A stretch of 64,000 nt of DNA. Origin: Micromonospora eburnea. GTDB taxonomy: Bacteria > Actinomycetota > Actinomycetes > Mycobacteriales > Micromonosporaceae. Both the position numbers and the translations under genes were made by a program. Below, one piece after another: positions 21,601 to 28,999 of this stretch. Positions within the stretch are counted from its first letter, which is position 1. Each line of letters opens with the position of its first letter. The notes under the pieces were generated by a model, which ran no database searches, was not told the DNA's origin, and saw only the letters and a list, made by a program, of their open reading frames with translations. Where the stretch lies: positions 4,526,001 to 4,590,000 of the forward strand of contig NZ_FMHY01000002.1 in NCBI RefSeq assembly GCF_900090225.1. Reading direction: 5' to 3'.

Positions 21601-24600
21601 GTGGCACCACACCATGACGCATCGCCAACACCATCTTGATCACACCCGCGACACCCGCCGCGGCCTGCGTATGACCCAGATTCGACTTCACCGACCCCAA
21701 CAACACCGGGATTGTCCGGTCCTGGCCATACGTCGCCAACACCGCCTGCGCCTCGATCGGATCACCCAACCGAGTACCAGTGCCATGAGCCTCCACCACA
21801 TCCACATCCGCCGACGTCAAACCGGCCACACTCAACGCCTGGCGAATCACCCGCTGCTGCGACGGACCATTCGGCGCTGTCAAACCATTCGACGCGCCAT
21901 CCTGATTCACCGCCGAACCCCGCACCACCGCCAGGACACGACGACCGGAACGCCGCGCCTCCGACAGACGCTGCAACAACACCAGGCCGACACCCTCGGA
22001 CCAACCCGTACCGTCCGCCGCCGCCGCGAACGACTTACACCGCCCGTCCGCGGCCAGCCCACGCTGCCGGGAAAACTCCACGAACACCCCCGGCGTGGAC
22101 ATGACCGTCACCCCGCCGGCCAGCGCCAGATCACACTCCCCCGACCGCAACGCCTGCACAGCCAAATGCAACGCCACCAACGACGACGAACACGCCGTAT
22201 CCACCGTCACCGCCGGACCCTCAAAACCGAACGAATACGCCACCCGCCCCGAAACGACGCTGGCCGCGTTGCCGGTCAGCAGGTGGCCCTCCACTTCGGG
22301 GGATACGTTCGCGTCGGCCGGGCGATAGTCCTGGCCGTTGCTTCCGACGAACACGCCCGTCGCGCTACCCCGCATGCTGTGCGGGTCGATTCCGGCTCGT
22401 TCGAGGACCTCCCACGAGGTCTCCAGCAGCAACCGCTGCTGCGGATCCATCGCCAACGCCTCCCGCGGCGAGATCCCAAACAGGCCGGCGTCGAACTCCG
22501 CAGCGTCGTAAAGGAAACCACCCTCACGCGCATAGCTCCTACCCGCCCGATCAGGATCCGGATCAAACAGCCGGTCCACATCCCAACCACGATCGAGCGG
22601 AAAACCACCGATCGCGTCCCGCTCCCCGACCACCAGATCCCACAACTCATCCGGCGACGACACCCCACCCGGAAACCGACACGCCATACCAACGATCACA
22701 ATCGGATCGCCATCGGGCGCAGCCGCCACCACCGACGCGGACACCGACTGCCCGCCGCCGAACAGCACCTCATCGAGATACCCAGCCAGCGCGGCGGGAG
22801 ACGGGTAGTCGAAGACCAGCGTCGCAGGGAGGGAGCTGCCCACGACGGCCATCAGCTGGTTGCGCAGCTCCACGGAGCTCAGCGATGTGAAGCCGAGATC
22901 CTTGAACGGGCGTTCCATGTCGATCCGGCCGGGGTCCGGCTGCCGGAGCACGGTCGCGGTCTGCTCCCGTACGAGATCCCGCAGCCGTTCCTTGCGGGTC
23001 ATCGCGTCGAGACCGCCGAGCTGGTCCGCGAGGGCGCCGCCCGCGCCGGTGGCCGTCGAGCCGCGCACCGGCGCGTGGGTCGGGGTGCTGGCGAGCCGGG
23101 CCAGCAACGGGCTGGGCCGGGTGGCGGTGAATGAGCCGGTGAACGTGTCCCAGTCGATGTCGGCGACCGTGACGGCTGCCTCACCTCGATCGAGGACGTA
23201 CTGGAGGGCGGCCAGGGCGCGCTGCGGCGCGAGCGCGGTGAACCCTGCATGGCCGAGTTCCCGTACGCCGTCGGCCATGCCGGCGCCCGCCCACGGACCC
23301 CAGGACAGCACGAACGCGGGCCGTCCGGCGTCTCGCATCCGCCGGCCCAGGGCCTCGAGGTACGCGTTGGCGGCCGCGTAGTTGGCCTGTCCCGCTGTTC
23401 CGATGCTGCCCGCGACCGAGGAGAACAGCACGAACGCGGAGAGTGGATGGTCACGGGTCAGCTCGTCGAGCACGCTCGCCGCCCGGGCCTTGGCGGTGAG
23501 GACGCTGTCGAGGCGCGGGAGCGTCAGTGCTTCGATGATGCCGTCGTCGAGGATCCCTGCGGCGTGGAAGACCGCGGAGAGCGGGCCCACCGTCTCCAGC
23601 GCGGCCGCGACCTGTTCCCGGTCGGTGGCGTCGCAGGCCAGCACGGTAACGGTCGTGCCTCGTTCCCGCAGTTCCCGCGCCAGGTCCTCGGCGCCGGGCG
23701 CGGCCGGACCGCGTCGGCTGACCAGCACGACATGGTCGGCTCCGCCGGCCGCGACCCATCGGGCGACGGCACTGCCGAGCGCGCCGGTGCCTCCGGTGAT
23801 CAGTACGGTGCCGTGCGGCGCCCACGGTGCACCGCCAGCGGGCCGGTTCAGCGGCAGACGGTCGAGCCGGCGGGCGAAGAGGCCCGCCGGGCGGATCGCC
23901 ACCTGGTCCTCGTCGTTGCCGGACAGCAGCACGTCGACGAGGCGTTCCGCGCCGGTCCGGTCGGCGGTGGCGGGCAGGTCGACCAGGCCGCCCCAGAGGC
24001 CGGGGTGCTCCAGGGCGGCGACCCGCCCGAAGCCCCATATCGCCGCCTGGGCTGGATTTTCGGCGCATCCGCTCGTGGCCGCCCAGATGCGGGAGTCCGG
24101 GGAGCTGCCGGGGGCGGCGTGCAGCAGGGTCAGGACGCCGGCGAGGCCGGCGGGCACCGCGGTGGCCGCCGGCAGGTCCGTCTCGGCGAGGCCAAGCAGG
24201 GACAGGACACCGTCGTACGGGTCGCCGCAGGCGTCCGCGATCCGTCGCAGCGGCAGGGCCTCGCCGGGTACCGGCTCGACGACGAGGGGTACGACCTCGG
24301 CGCCGGCTGCGGTGAGTGCGGACGTGGTCAGGTCGCTCCACCCGCCGGGGTCACCGTCGCCGGAGACGACGAGCCACCGGCCGGGGCGGCGGGTGCGGGC
24401 CGCTCTCGGCACGCTGGTCCAAGTCTCGTGGTAGCACCACTGTCGCAGGCGCGACTCCTCGCGCTGCCGTTGCCGCCACGAGGTGAATGCCGGCAGCAGT
24501 GCGGCGAGGCTTTCGTCCAGCGGAATCTCGCCGTTCTCCACCGCGGACCACAACTGCGGGTCGTCGGTTTCCTTCGTCGCGGAGCGCGGTTCCAGCCAGT

Positions 24601-27600
24601 AGCGCTGGTGTTGGAAGGCATACGTCGGTAGGTCCACCTGCCGGTCGGTCGCTGGCAGGATCGGTTCCCAGTTGATCGGGATGCCGGCGGTGTGCAGGTC
24701 GCCTAGTGCCTTCAGGTAGGTGGTGGCTTCGTCGGCGTCACGGCGCAGTAGCGGGCTGATCCGGTGGTCGGTCAGCATCGCGGTCAATGTCGCGTCCGGA
24801 CCCACCTCGATATTGGTCGGGGTGTCCAGGGCTGCGATCGCGTCGGCGAAACGTACTGTGTCGCGCACATGCCGCACCCAATATTCGGGGGTGCTCACAT
24901 CAGCACCGGCCCGCACGCTTGACAGCATCGGAACCTGCGCCGGTTGGTAGGTGACGGTGCCCGCGATGTCCGCGAACTCGGCGAGCATCGGCTCCATCAA
25001 CACTGAGTGAAACGCGTGTGACACTCGCAGTCGGCGTGCTCTGACCCCGTACCCCGCCAGCAGCCCGGCAGCCGCGTCCACGGCCGGTTCCGTTCCGGAG
25101 AGAACCACCTGCCCGGCGGTGTTGACCGCCGCCACGTCCAATCCGGTCACCCATTGCCGGACCTGCTGCTCGCCGGCGTGTACCGCGAGCATCGCCCCGC
25201 CCGCTGGCAGGGCATCCATCAGCCGGCCCCGCGCCGCCACCAGCCGGCACGCGTCCGTCATGTCGAGGACCCCGGCGGTCACCGCCGCGGCGAACTCGCC
25301 CACCGAGTGGCCCAACACCACCTGCGGGCGCACACCGAACGAGCGCAGCAACGCCACCTGCGCGACCTGGACCGCGAACACGGCCGCCTGTGCGTACATC
25401 GTGCGGTCCAGCAGCGGGCCGCCTTCAGCGATCACCTGAGCCAACGGTCGCGGCAGGAACTCGTCCAACAGGCCACACACCCGTGTGAACTCCGCCGCGA
25501 ACACCGGAAACCGCGTGGCCAAGCCCGTACCCATGCCCTGGCGCTGCGAGCCCTGACCTGTGAACAACCACCCCACACCACCACCACCAGCCGCCGCGGC
25601 CGCTGCCGGGTCGGGTGCGGTACGTAAACCGGCGATCAACTCGCCCGCGGTGGCACCCACACCCACGGCCCGGTACGGCAGCAACGCCCGCCGCCGCACC
25701 AAACCCGCCGCGACCATCCCCGGCGGCAACTCCGGCCGGGCCTGCACAAACGACGCCAACCGGTCAACCTGGGCGCGCAGACCCGCCACCGAACGGGCCG
25801 ACACCACCCACACCGTCGGACCCGACTCCGGGCGAGGCTCCGGGCCAGACACCGGTTCGGGTTCGGGGCTTTGTTCCAGCACCACGTGGGCGTTGGTGCC
25901 ACTCACTCCGAACGACGACACACCCGCCCGACGCGGCCGGTCGACCTCCGGCCACACCGTGGTCTCCCGCACCAACCGCACCGCGCCAGCCGACCAGTCC
26001 ACATGCGGACTCGGCTCATCGATGTGCAGCGACCGTGGCACCACACCATGACGCATCGCCAACACCATCTTGATCACACCCGCGACACCACCCGCGGCCT
26101 GCGTATGACCCAGATTCGACTTCACCGACCCCAACAACACCGGCGTTGCCCGGTCCTGGCCATACGTCGCCAACACCGCCTGCGCCTCGATCGGATCACC
26201 CAACCGAGTACCAGTGCCATGAGCCTCCACCACATCCACATCCGCCGACGTCAAACCAGCCACACTCAACGCCTGGCGAATCACCCGCTGCTGCGACGGA
26301 CCATTCGGCGCTGTCAAACCATTCGACGCGCCATCCTGATTCACCGCCGAACCCCGCACCACCGCCAACACCCGATGCCCATGACGACGCGCATCCGACA
26401 ACCGCTCCACCAACACCAGGCCGACACCCTCGGACAGGCCGAAACCGTCCGCCGCCGCCGCGAACGACTTGCACCGCCCGTCCGGTGCCAAGTTGCCGTG
26501 CGCGCTGAACTCGACGAACATGCCGAGGCTCGGCATCACCGTCACGCCGCCGGCCAGCGCCATCGGGCACTCACCGCGCAGCACCGCCTGTACCGCCAGG
26601 TGCAGCGCCACCAGGGACGACGAGCACGCGGTGTCCACCGTCACCGCTGGCCCCTCGAACCCGAACGTGTAGGAGATCCGGCCGGAGAGCACGCTGATGG
26701 TGTTGCCGGTGAAGGCGAAGCCCTCGTGGCCTGAGCCCTCGTCCAGCCGTGGCCCGTAGTCCATGTTCATGGCACCGATGAAGACGCCGGTACGTCCGCC
26801 GCGCAGCGTGCCGGGGTCGATCCCTGCGTGCTCGAAGACCTCCCAGGTGGTTTCGAGCAGCAGCCGCTGCTGCGGGTCCATGGCGAGGGCTTCGCGCGGT
26901 GAGATGCCGAAGAAGTCCGCGTCGAACCGGTCCGCGTCGTAGAGGAAGCCGGCTTCGCCCTGGTAGTACTCGCCGGGCCGGGTGGGCGGTTCGGTGTGGG
27001 CCGAGAGGTCCCAGCCGCGGTCGGTGGGGAAAGCGGACACCAGGTCGGCGCCGTCGAGCAGCAGGGGCCACAGGTCCTCGGGGTCGCTGATGCCCCCGGG
27101 GAGCCGGCAGCCCCATCCGACGATGACGACGGGGTCGTTGTCGTCGGCGGGTTGTGGCCGGTCGGCGGGGGTTCCGGTGCTGTCGGCTCCGGGTACGAGC
27201 GTGGCGCGGAGGTACTCGGCGAAGCGTCGCGGGGTTGGGTAGTCGAAGATCGCGGTCGCCGGGATCCGTAGGCCGGTCGCGGCGGCCACACGGTTGCGGA
27301 TCGCCATACCGGTGACCGAATCCAGGCCGAGTTCGCCGAACGTCCGCTCCTCGGCGAAGTCCGGCACGCCTAGGGCGACGACCTCACGCCGGACCAGGTC
27401 GAGCAGGCGGCGGTACTGGTCGGCGACGGAGCGGACGATCAGCTCGGCGGCCAGGGTGGAGGGTCCCGGTGGGACTTCGTCGGCGTGCTGCTCGTACAGG
27501 CGCTGGCACAGGTCGTCGGGGAGCTCGGCGGCCGACCCGCCGTAGACGGTCGCCGGGTCCAGCGGGGCTCCGGCAACGTAGAGCTCGGCCAGCGACGCGG

Positions 27601-28810
27601 CGATGCGGTCCATTCCGCCCTGACCGCGCCGCAGGGAGCCGACGGCGGCCACCGGGCGGCCCGAGCGCTCGGCGGTCTGCATGACGGCGGCGGTGAGGAC
27701 CGGGTGCGGACTCACCTCGAGCGCGATCCGGTAGCCGGCGTCGAGCGCGGCCTCGGTGGCCTGGTCGAACCGGGCGATGGTACGCAGGCACCGGCACCAG
27801 TAGTCGGCGTCGGTGCGGGTGGCGCCGAGCGCTCCGCCCTGGGACGCGGTGAACATCGGCAGCTGGGCCGGCCGGGGCTCGATGGGTGCGAGGTCGGCGC
27901 GCATCCGGGGGATGATGCGTTCGATGTGGTCGGAGTGGGCCGCGTGGGCGACGGCCGCACGCCGGGCGTGGATGCCGCGGTCGTGGCAGACCTGGAGGAG
28001 TTCCTCGGCCGCGTCGGCGTCGCCGGTGACGACGACCGAGCCTGGGCCGTTAACGACTCCGACGACCAGCCGGCCACCCCAGTGCTCGACGAGTTCCCGG
28101 GTGTCGTCGGGTGCGGCGAGGACGGAGACCATCGCGCCGGCCCCGACCAGGGTCTGCTGCGCCCGGCTCCACAGCGCCATGATGCGGGCGCCGTCGTCGA
28201 GGCTGAGTGCGCCGGCGACCACCGCCGCCGGGACCTCGCCGATGCTGTGGCCGACGACCGCGGCCGGTTCGATGCCCCGCTCGCGCCAGACCTCGACCAG
28301 TCCGAGGGCGGTGGCGTACAGGGCGGGCTGGATCACATCGGTGCGGCGTAGGGTCTCCGTCGGGGCATCGCCGCGCAGCACGTCCAGCAGTGGCCAGTCC
28401 AGGAACGGTTCGAGTGCCTGCGCGCATTCGTCGACGCGGCGGGCGAAGACGGGGGACGCGTCGAGCAGCTGCGCGGCCATCCCATCCCACTGGGCACCCT
28501 GGCCGGGGAAGACGAACGCGACCCGTTCGTCGCCGACCGGCCGGCCCTGCACCAGGCCGGGGGTGTCGTGCTCGGCGGCGACCGCGTCGAGCAGGCCCAT
28601 CAGGTCTTCGCGGTCGCCGGCGACGAGCGCGGCGCGCAGCGCCGAGGGGTGCCGGCTCGCGGCGAGCCGGGCCAGCGCGTGGGCTATCCCTTGCGGCTGC
28701 CAGTCCGTGCGGGCGGCCAGATCGTCCCGCAGCGCCGCGGCCCGCCGGGCGCTCGAGCCGGTTCCGGGCAGGATCAACGGCAGGAAATCGCCCTCGGGAT
28801 TGAAGACCAT
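12662..28810 (-). CDS. tiaA1: Modular type I PKS, loading module plus modules 1-3
   Basis: 5382 residues from ATG 28810, with GAAGGAG 12 nt upstream; an in-frame GTG seven codons upstream is possible. The loading module is AT (about 97-397; GHSIGE, and HAAH where extender ATs have HAFH or YASH) then ACP (460-535), without KSQ. Module 1: KS (555-981), malonyl AT (GHSVGE, HAFH), B-type KR (ILDD), ACP. Module 2: KS (2031-2462), methylmalonyl AT (GHSQGE, YASH), DH (HAVNGVVLVP), B-type KR, ACP. Module 3 has the same order (KS 3671-4099 to ACP about 5222-5294), then a C-terminal docking region. From a propionyl starter this gives a hydroxyl and two methyl-branched double bonds, as at C17 and C12-C15 of tiacumicinone. 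ACP1 has LGFTSL instead of LGFDSL. First gene of the leftward PKS operon. Confidence 0.93.
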   Translation of the reverse strand: MVFNPEGDFLPLILPGTGSSARRAAALRDDLAARTDWQPQGIAHALARLAASRHPSALRAALVAGDREDLMGLLDAVAAEHDTPGLVQGRPVGDERVAFVFPGQGAQWDGMAAQLLDASPVFARRVDECAQALEPFLDWPLLDVLRGDAPTETLRRTDVIQPALYATALGLVEVWRERGIEPAAVVGHSIGEVPAAVVAGALSLDDGARIMALWSRAQQTLVGAGAMVSVLAAPDDTRELVEHWGGRLVVGVVNGPGSVVVTGDADAAEELLQVCHDRGIHARRAAVAHAAHSDHIERIIPRMRADLAPIEPRPAQLPMFTASQGGALGATRTDADYWCRCLRTIARFDQATEAALDAGYRIALEVSPHPVLTAAVMQTAERSGRPVAAVGSLRRGQGGMDRIAASLAELYVAGAPLDPATVYGGSAAELPDDLCQRLYEQHADEVPPGPSTLAAELIVRSVADQYRRLLDLVRREVVALGVPDFAEERTFGELGLDSVTGMAIRNRVAAATGLRIPATAIFDYPTPRRFAEYLRATLVPGADSTGTPADRPQPADDNDPVVIVGWGCRLPGGISDPEDLWPLLLDGADLVSAFPTDRGWDLSAHTEPPTRPGEYYQGEAGFLYDADRFDADFFGISPREALAMDPQQRLLLETTWEVFEHAGIDPGTLRGGRTGVFIGAMNMDYGPRLDEGSGHEGFAFTGNTISVLSGRISYTFGFEGPAVTVDTACSSSLVALHLAVQAVLRGECPMALAGGVTVMPSLGMFVEFSAHGNLAPDGRCKSFAAAADGFGLSEGVGLVLVERLSDARRHGHRVLAVVRGSAVNQDGASNGLTAPNGPSQQRVIRQALSVAGLTSADVDVVEAHGTGTRLGDPIEAQAVLATYGQDRATPVLLGSVKSNLGHTQAAGGVAGVIKMVLAMRHGVVPRSLHIDEPSPHVDWSAGAVRLVRETTVWPEVDRPRRAGVSSFGVSGTNAHVVLEQSPEPEPVSGPEPRPESGPTVWVVSARSVAGLRAQVDRLASFVQARPELPPGMVAAGLVRRRALLPYRAVGVGATAGELIAGLRTAPDPAAAAAAGGGGVGWLFTGQGSQRQGMGTGLATRFPVFAAEFTRVCGLLDEFLPRPLAQVIAEGGPLLDRTMYAQAAVFAVQVAQVALLRSFGVRPQVVLGHSVGEFAAAVTAGVLDMTDACRLVAARGRLMDALPAGGAMLAVHAGEQQVRQWVTGLDVAAVNTAGQVVLSGTEPAVDAAAGLLAGYGVRARRLRVSHAFHSVLMEPMLAEFADIAGTVTYQPAQVPMLSSVRAGADVSTPEYWVRHVRDTVRFADAIAALDTPTNIEVGPDATLTAMLTDHRISPLLRRDADEATTYLKALGDLHTAGIPINWEPILPATDRQVDLPTYAFQHQRYWLEPRSATKETDDPQLWSAVENGEIPLDESLAALLPAFTSWRQRQREESRLRQWCYHETWTSVPRAARTRRPGRWLVVSGDGDPGGWSDLTTSALTAAGAEVVPLVVEPVPGEALPLRRIADACGDPYDGVLSLLGLAETDLPAATAVPAGLAGVLTLLHAAPGSSPDSRIWAATSGCAENPAQAAIWGFGRVAALEHPGLWGGLVDLPATADRTGAERLVDVLLSGNDEDQVAIRPAGLFARRLDRLPLNRPAGGAPWAPHGTVLITGGTGALGSAVARWVAAGGADHVVLVSRRGPAAPGAEDLARELRERGTTVTVLACDATDREQVAAALETVGPLSAVFHAAGILDDGIIEALTLPRLDSVLTAKARAASVLDELTRDHPLSAFVLFSSVAGSIGTAGQANYAAANAYLEALGRRMRDAGRPAFVLSWGPWAGAGMADGVRELGHAGFTALAPQRALAALQYVLDRGEAAVTVADIDWDTFTGSFTATRPSPLLARLASTPTHAPVRGSTATGAGGALADQLGGLDAMTRKERLRDLVREQTATVLRQPDPGRIDMERPFKDLGFTSLSSVELRNQLMAVVGSSLPATLVFDYPSPAALAGYLDEVLFGGGQSVSASVVAAAPDGDPIVIVGMACRFPGGVSSPDELWDLVVGERDAIGGFPLDRGWDVDRLFDPDPDRAGRSYAREGGFLYDAAEFDAGLFGISPREALAMDPQQRLLLETSWEVLERAGIDPHSMRGSATGVFVGSNGQDYRPADANVSPEVEGHLLTGNAASVVSGRVAYSFGFEGPAVTVDTACSSSLVALHLAVQALRSGECDLALAGGVTVMSTPGVFVEFSRQRGLAADGRCKSFAAAADGTGWSEGVGLVLLQRLSEARRSGRRVLAVVRGSAVNQDGASNGLTAPNGPSQQRVIRQALSVAGLTSADVDVVEAHGTGTRLGDPIEAQAVLATYGQDRTIPVLLGSVKSNLGHTQAAAGVAGVIKMVLAMRHGVVPRSLHIDEPSPHVDWSAGAVRLASETTVWPEVDRPRRAGVSSFGVSGTNAHVVLEQSPEPEPGPVSDGPEPEWVSGGLGPTVWVVSARSAAGLHAQVDRLASFVQARPELPPGMVAAGLVRRRALLPYRAVGVGATAGELIAGLRTAPDPAAAAAGGGVVWVFAGQGWQWQGMGRQLMTESVVFAEAMAECDAALRPWTGRSVLDDHDGDVRVVQPLMWAVMVSLSRVWRSLGVYPSAVIGHSQGELAAAVAAGALSLAEGARIVAVRAAVIAETLSGRGGMLSVALPETRVRELVDGVPGVDVAAVNGPGLCVVSGDRAAVESIDWGQARTRWVDVDYASHSVQVETAEELLSQRLGVVEFQAGQVPWYSTVTGELIDPAGLDAGYWFTNLRAEVRFEAAVRAAVRDGRDRFLEVSGHPVLLPGITTTLGDIPAVVSGTLQRDRGGLIEVLRAAAVLHTAGIPINWEPILPATDRQVDLPTYAFQHQRYWLDPAGDGGWRGSAVRLADGGVVVSATVSLARQPWLADHAVNGVVLVPGTGFVDWAVHAGDLAGTPVLRELTVQTPLVLDTTSTVEMQTTVSADHQVAIYSRADQDQPWTCHATGLLGPTVAEPIPDDASWPPAGATPVATAGFYDALAVRGYEYGPVFQGLDRLWQAGDEFYAEVRLPDSEHQNVAGFTIHPALLDAALHTAALSDDGSPVLLPFAWQDVCVYATGATRVRVRMRANDQRVSLTLTDMSGGVVATIGSLALRALPDQPVTRTTRDLYVVDWVDAGRAQTDREVVPASQRGGEAGLPVWDCTGVGLHEVLAGVQQRLADDQQRWLVLVPGGQDVPGAAAVWGLLASAQSEHPGRFVLVDAADANLARAAVAVCDEPQLRVDGNGSIRVPRLVRVRAPGGDEPVDFGAGPVLITGGTGTLGGLLARHLAREHGVTDLLLVSRRGPHAPGAEDLTKDLRDTGAQARIIACDLTNRQALAALLAEHTPTAVIHAAGVLDDATITNLTPAQLDTVLNSKARTAEYLHELTRDRDLHAFVLFSSAAGVFGSAGQANYAAANAYLDALARLRRTSGLPAQSLAWGFWDSESSMTGSADRERLERSRVLPIGNDQGLRLFDAALRVDTPVVVPVRLRLTGSTAPIPPLLSQLVRVARPAASAVREESPGVRRLTGLAAEHRRAELLRLVCAQTASVLGFPDGDRIDAGSPFREMGFDSLTAVDLRNRLAPQLGVRLPATLVFDYPSPAALAGHLDELVFGAERPASAPVVAAAADDDPIVIVGMACRFPGEVSSPEDLWRLLSRGEDAIGELPTDRGWDLSSLYDPAGEKSGTAYTRHGGFLPDAAEFDADLFGISPREALAMDPQQRLLLEASWEVLERAGIDPLSLRGSRTGVFAGLMYHDYGSRVRVVPPELEGYFTNGNAGSVASGRVAYSFGFEGPAVTVDTACSSSLVALHLAVQALRSGECDLALAGGVSVMSTPEVLVEFSRQRGLAADGRCKSFAAAADGAGFSEGVALVLVERLSDARRHGHRVLAVVRGSAVNQDGASNGLTAPNGPSQQRVIRQALSVAGLTSADVDVVEAHGTGTRLGDPIEAQAVLATYGQDRTTPVLLGSVKSNLGHTQAAAGVAGVIKMVLAMRHGVVPRSLHIDEPSPHVDWSAGAVRLVRETTVWPEVDRPRRAGVSSFGVSGTNAHVVLEQSPEPEPVSDGPESGPGLGPELGPTVWVVSARSAAGLRAQVDRLASFVQARPELPPGMVAAGLVRRRALLPYRAVAVGATAGELIAGLRTAPEPAAAAAAAAGGGVVWVFAGQGWQWQGMGRQLMTESVVFAEAMAECDAALRPWTGRSVLDDHDGDVRVVQPLMWAVMVSLSRVWRSLGVYPSAVIGHSQGELAAAVAAGALSLAEGARIVAVRAAVIAETLSGRGGMLSVALPETRVRELVDGVPGVDVAAVNGPGLCVVSGDRAAVESIDWGQARTRWVDVDYASHSVQVETAEELLSQRLGVVEFQAGQVPWYSTVTGELIDPAGLDAGYWFTNLRAEVRFEAAVRAAVRDGRDRFLEVSGHPVLLPGITTTLGDIPAVVSGTLQRDRGGLIEVLRAAAVLHTAGIPVDWNPVLPATDRQVDLPTYAFQHQRYWLDPAGEQDSWRGSAVRLADGGVVVSATVSLARQPWLADHAVNGVVLVPGTGFVDWAVHAGDLIGAPVLRELTVQTPLVLDTTGTVEVQTTVGADHQVAIYSRAGEEQPWICHATGVLAEAAESGVPEADASWPPAGAAPIRLEGFYDRLAGVGLQYGPVFQGVQAAWRDGEDLVAEVVLDETGREQVDHFGVHPALLDAALHVAALGMPDGPAEPLLPFAWQDVCVYATGATRVRVRMRADDQRVSLTLTDMSGGVVATVGSLALRVLPDEPVTRTTRDLYVVDWVDAGRAQTDREVVRASQRGEAGLPVWDCTGVGLHEALAGVQQRLADDQQRWLVLVPGGQDVPGAAAVWGLLASAQSEHPGRFVLVDAADANLARAAVAVCDEPQLRVDGNGSIRVPRLVRVRAPGGDEPVGFGAGPVLITGGTGTLGGLLARHLAREHGVTDLLLVSRRGPHAPGTGELAKDLREAGAQARIVACDLTDRDELAALLDEHCPSAVIHAAGVLDDATITNLTPAQLDTVFTAKAVTAGYLHELTRDRNLHAFVLFSSASGVFGSAGQANYAAANAYLDALARQRREQGAPALSLAWGLWETTSAMTATVDTTRAYNGVLAMTDQHALTLFDTALHTDHPVLVTARLDLRPRTGINPVPLLAALLPAQRRVVAGDAPDRTGGTRARLARRDADGRRSGLLDLVRAQTAQVLGHASVAAIGPGRPFKDLGFDSLTAIELRNRLSVETELRLPATLVFDHPTPAALAEHLRAELFGAAEQPAVVAELSQLETALAAVVEGGADELDAALRHDITVRLKALTAMWSDLRRHGDKPDIGERLEDASDDEIFQFIDSKFGTS
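13846..14551 (-). repeat. Near-identical DH-KR junction segment, module 3 copy
   Basis: Second copy of the segment at 4015-4720. The DH centre immediately beyond it (about 14570-14860) is clearly different from modules 2 and 5. Confidence 0.85.
15300..16225 (-). repeat. Near-identical AT segment, module 3 copy
   Basis: Third copy of the methylmalonyl AT core. Just outside it, the AT-DH junction (15280-15300) differs from the other two copies, so the homogenised block in this module is shorter. Confidence 0.88.
18772..19477 (-). repeat. Near-identical DH-KR junction segment, module 2 copy
   Basis: Third copy of the segment at 4015-4720, with a few scattered substitutions and one in-frame codon insertion near 19230. 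Confidence 0.85.
19838..21177 (-). repeat. Near-identical AT plus DH N-terminal segment, module 2 copy
   Basis: Partner of 5096-6435 (offset 14742) and, over the AT core, of 15300-16225. Confidence 0.88.
24591..25823 (-). repeat. 1.23-kb near-identical AT segment, copy in module 1
   Basis: Direct-repeat partner of 165-1397. It carries the malonyl AT of module 1. The flanking post-AT linker and KR of module 1 do not resemble those of module 6, so the sharp edges suggest recombination or gene conversion limited to the AT. Confidence 0.9.
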
Positions 28811-28856
28811 CCGGTACCACGACTCCTTCACGGAAATGACACGCGTCGCAGTGCGA

Positions 28857-28902
28857 GCGTTACACAGCGCCCCTGACGCGAATACCCCTAGGCGGACCCC
28901 TA
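28857..28902 (-). promoter_or_regulatory. Leftward tiaA1 promoter with two tandem TAGGGG boxes
   Basis: On the minus strand CTAGGGGT occurs twice, with TAGGGG at 28902-28897 and 28890-28885, 12 bp apart. TAACGC lies 22 bp after the proximal box as a possible -10. The predicted transcript starts about 40 nt before the ATG. The first P450 gene diverges from the same 189-bp gap. Confidence 0.6.
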
Positions 28903-28999
28903 GGTGCCGCAGGCATTCCCGATGGACCGCCGGCGATCTGTACGGCGAGCCTAGGCTTGCGGCGTTCATGATCGGGCCACCAGCGCTTGGGAGAAGTCA

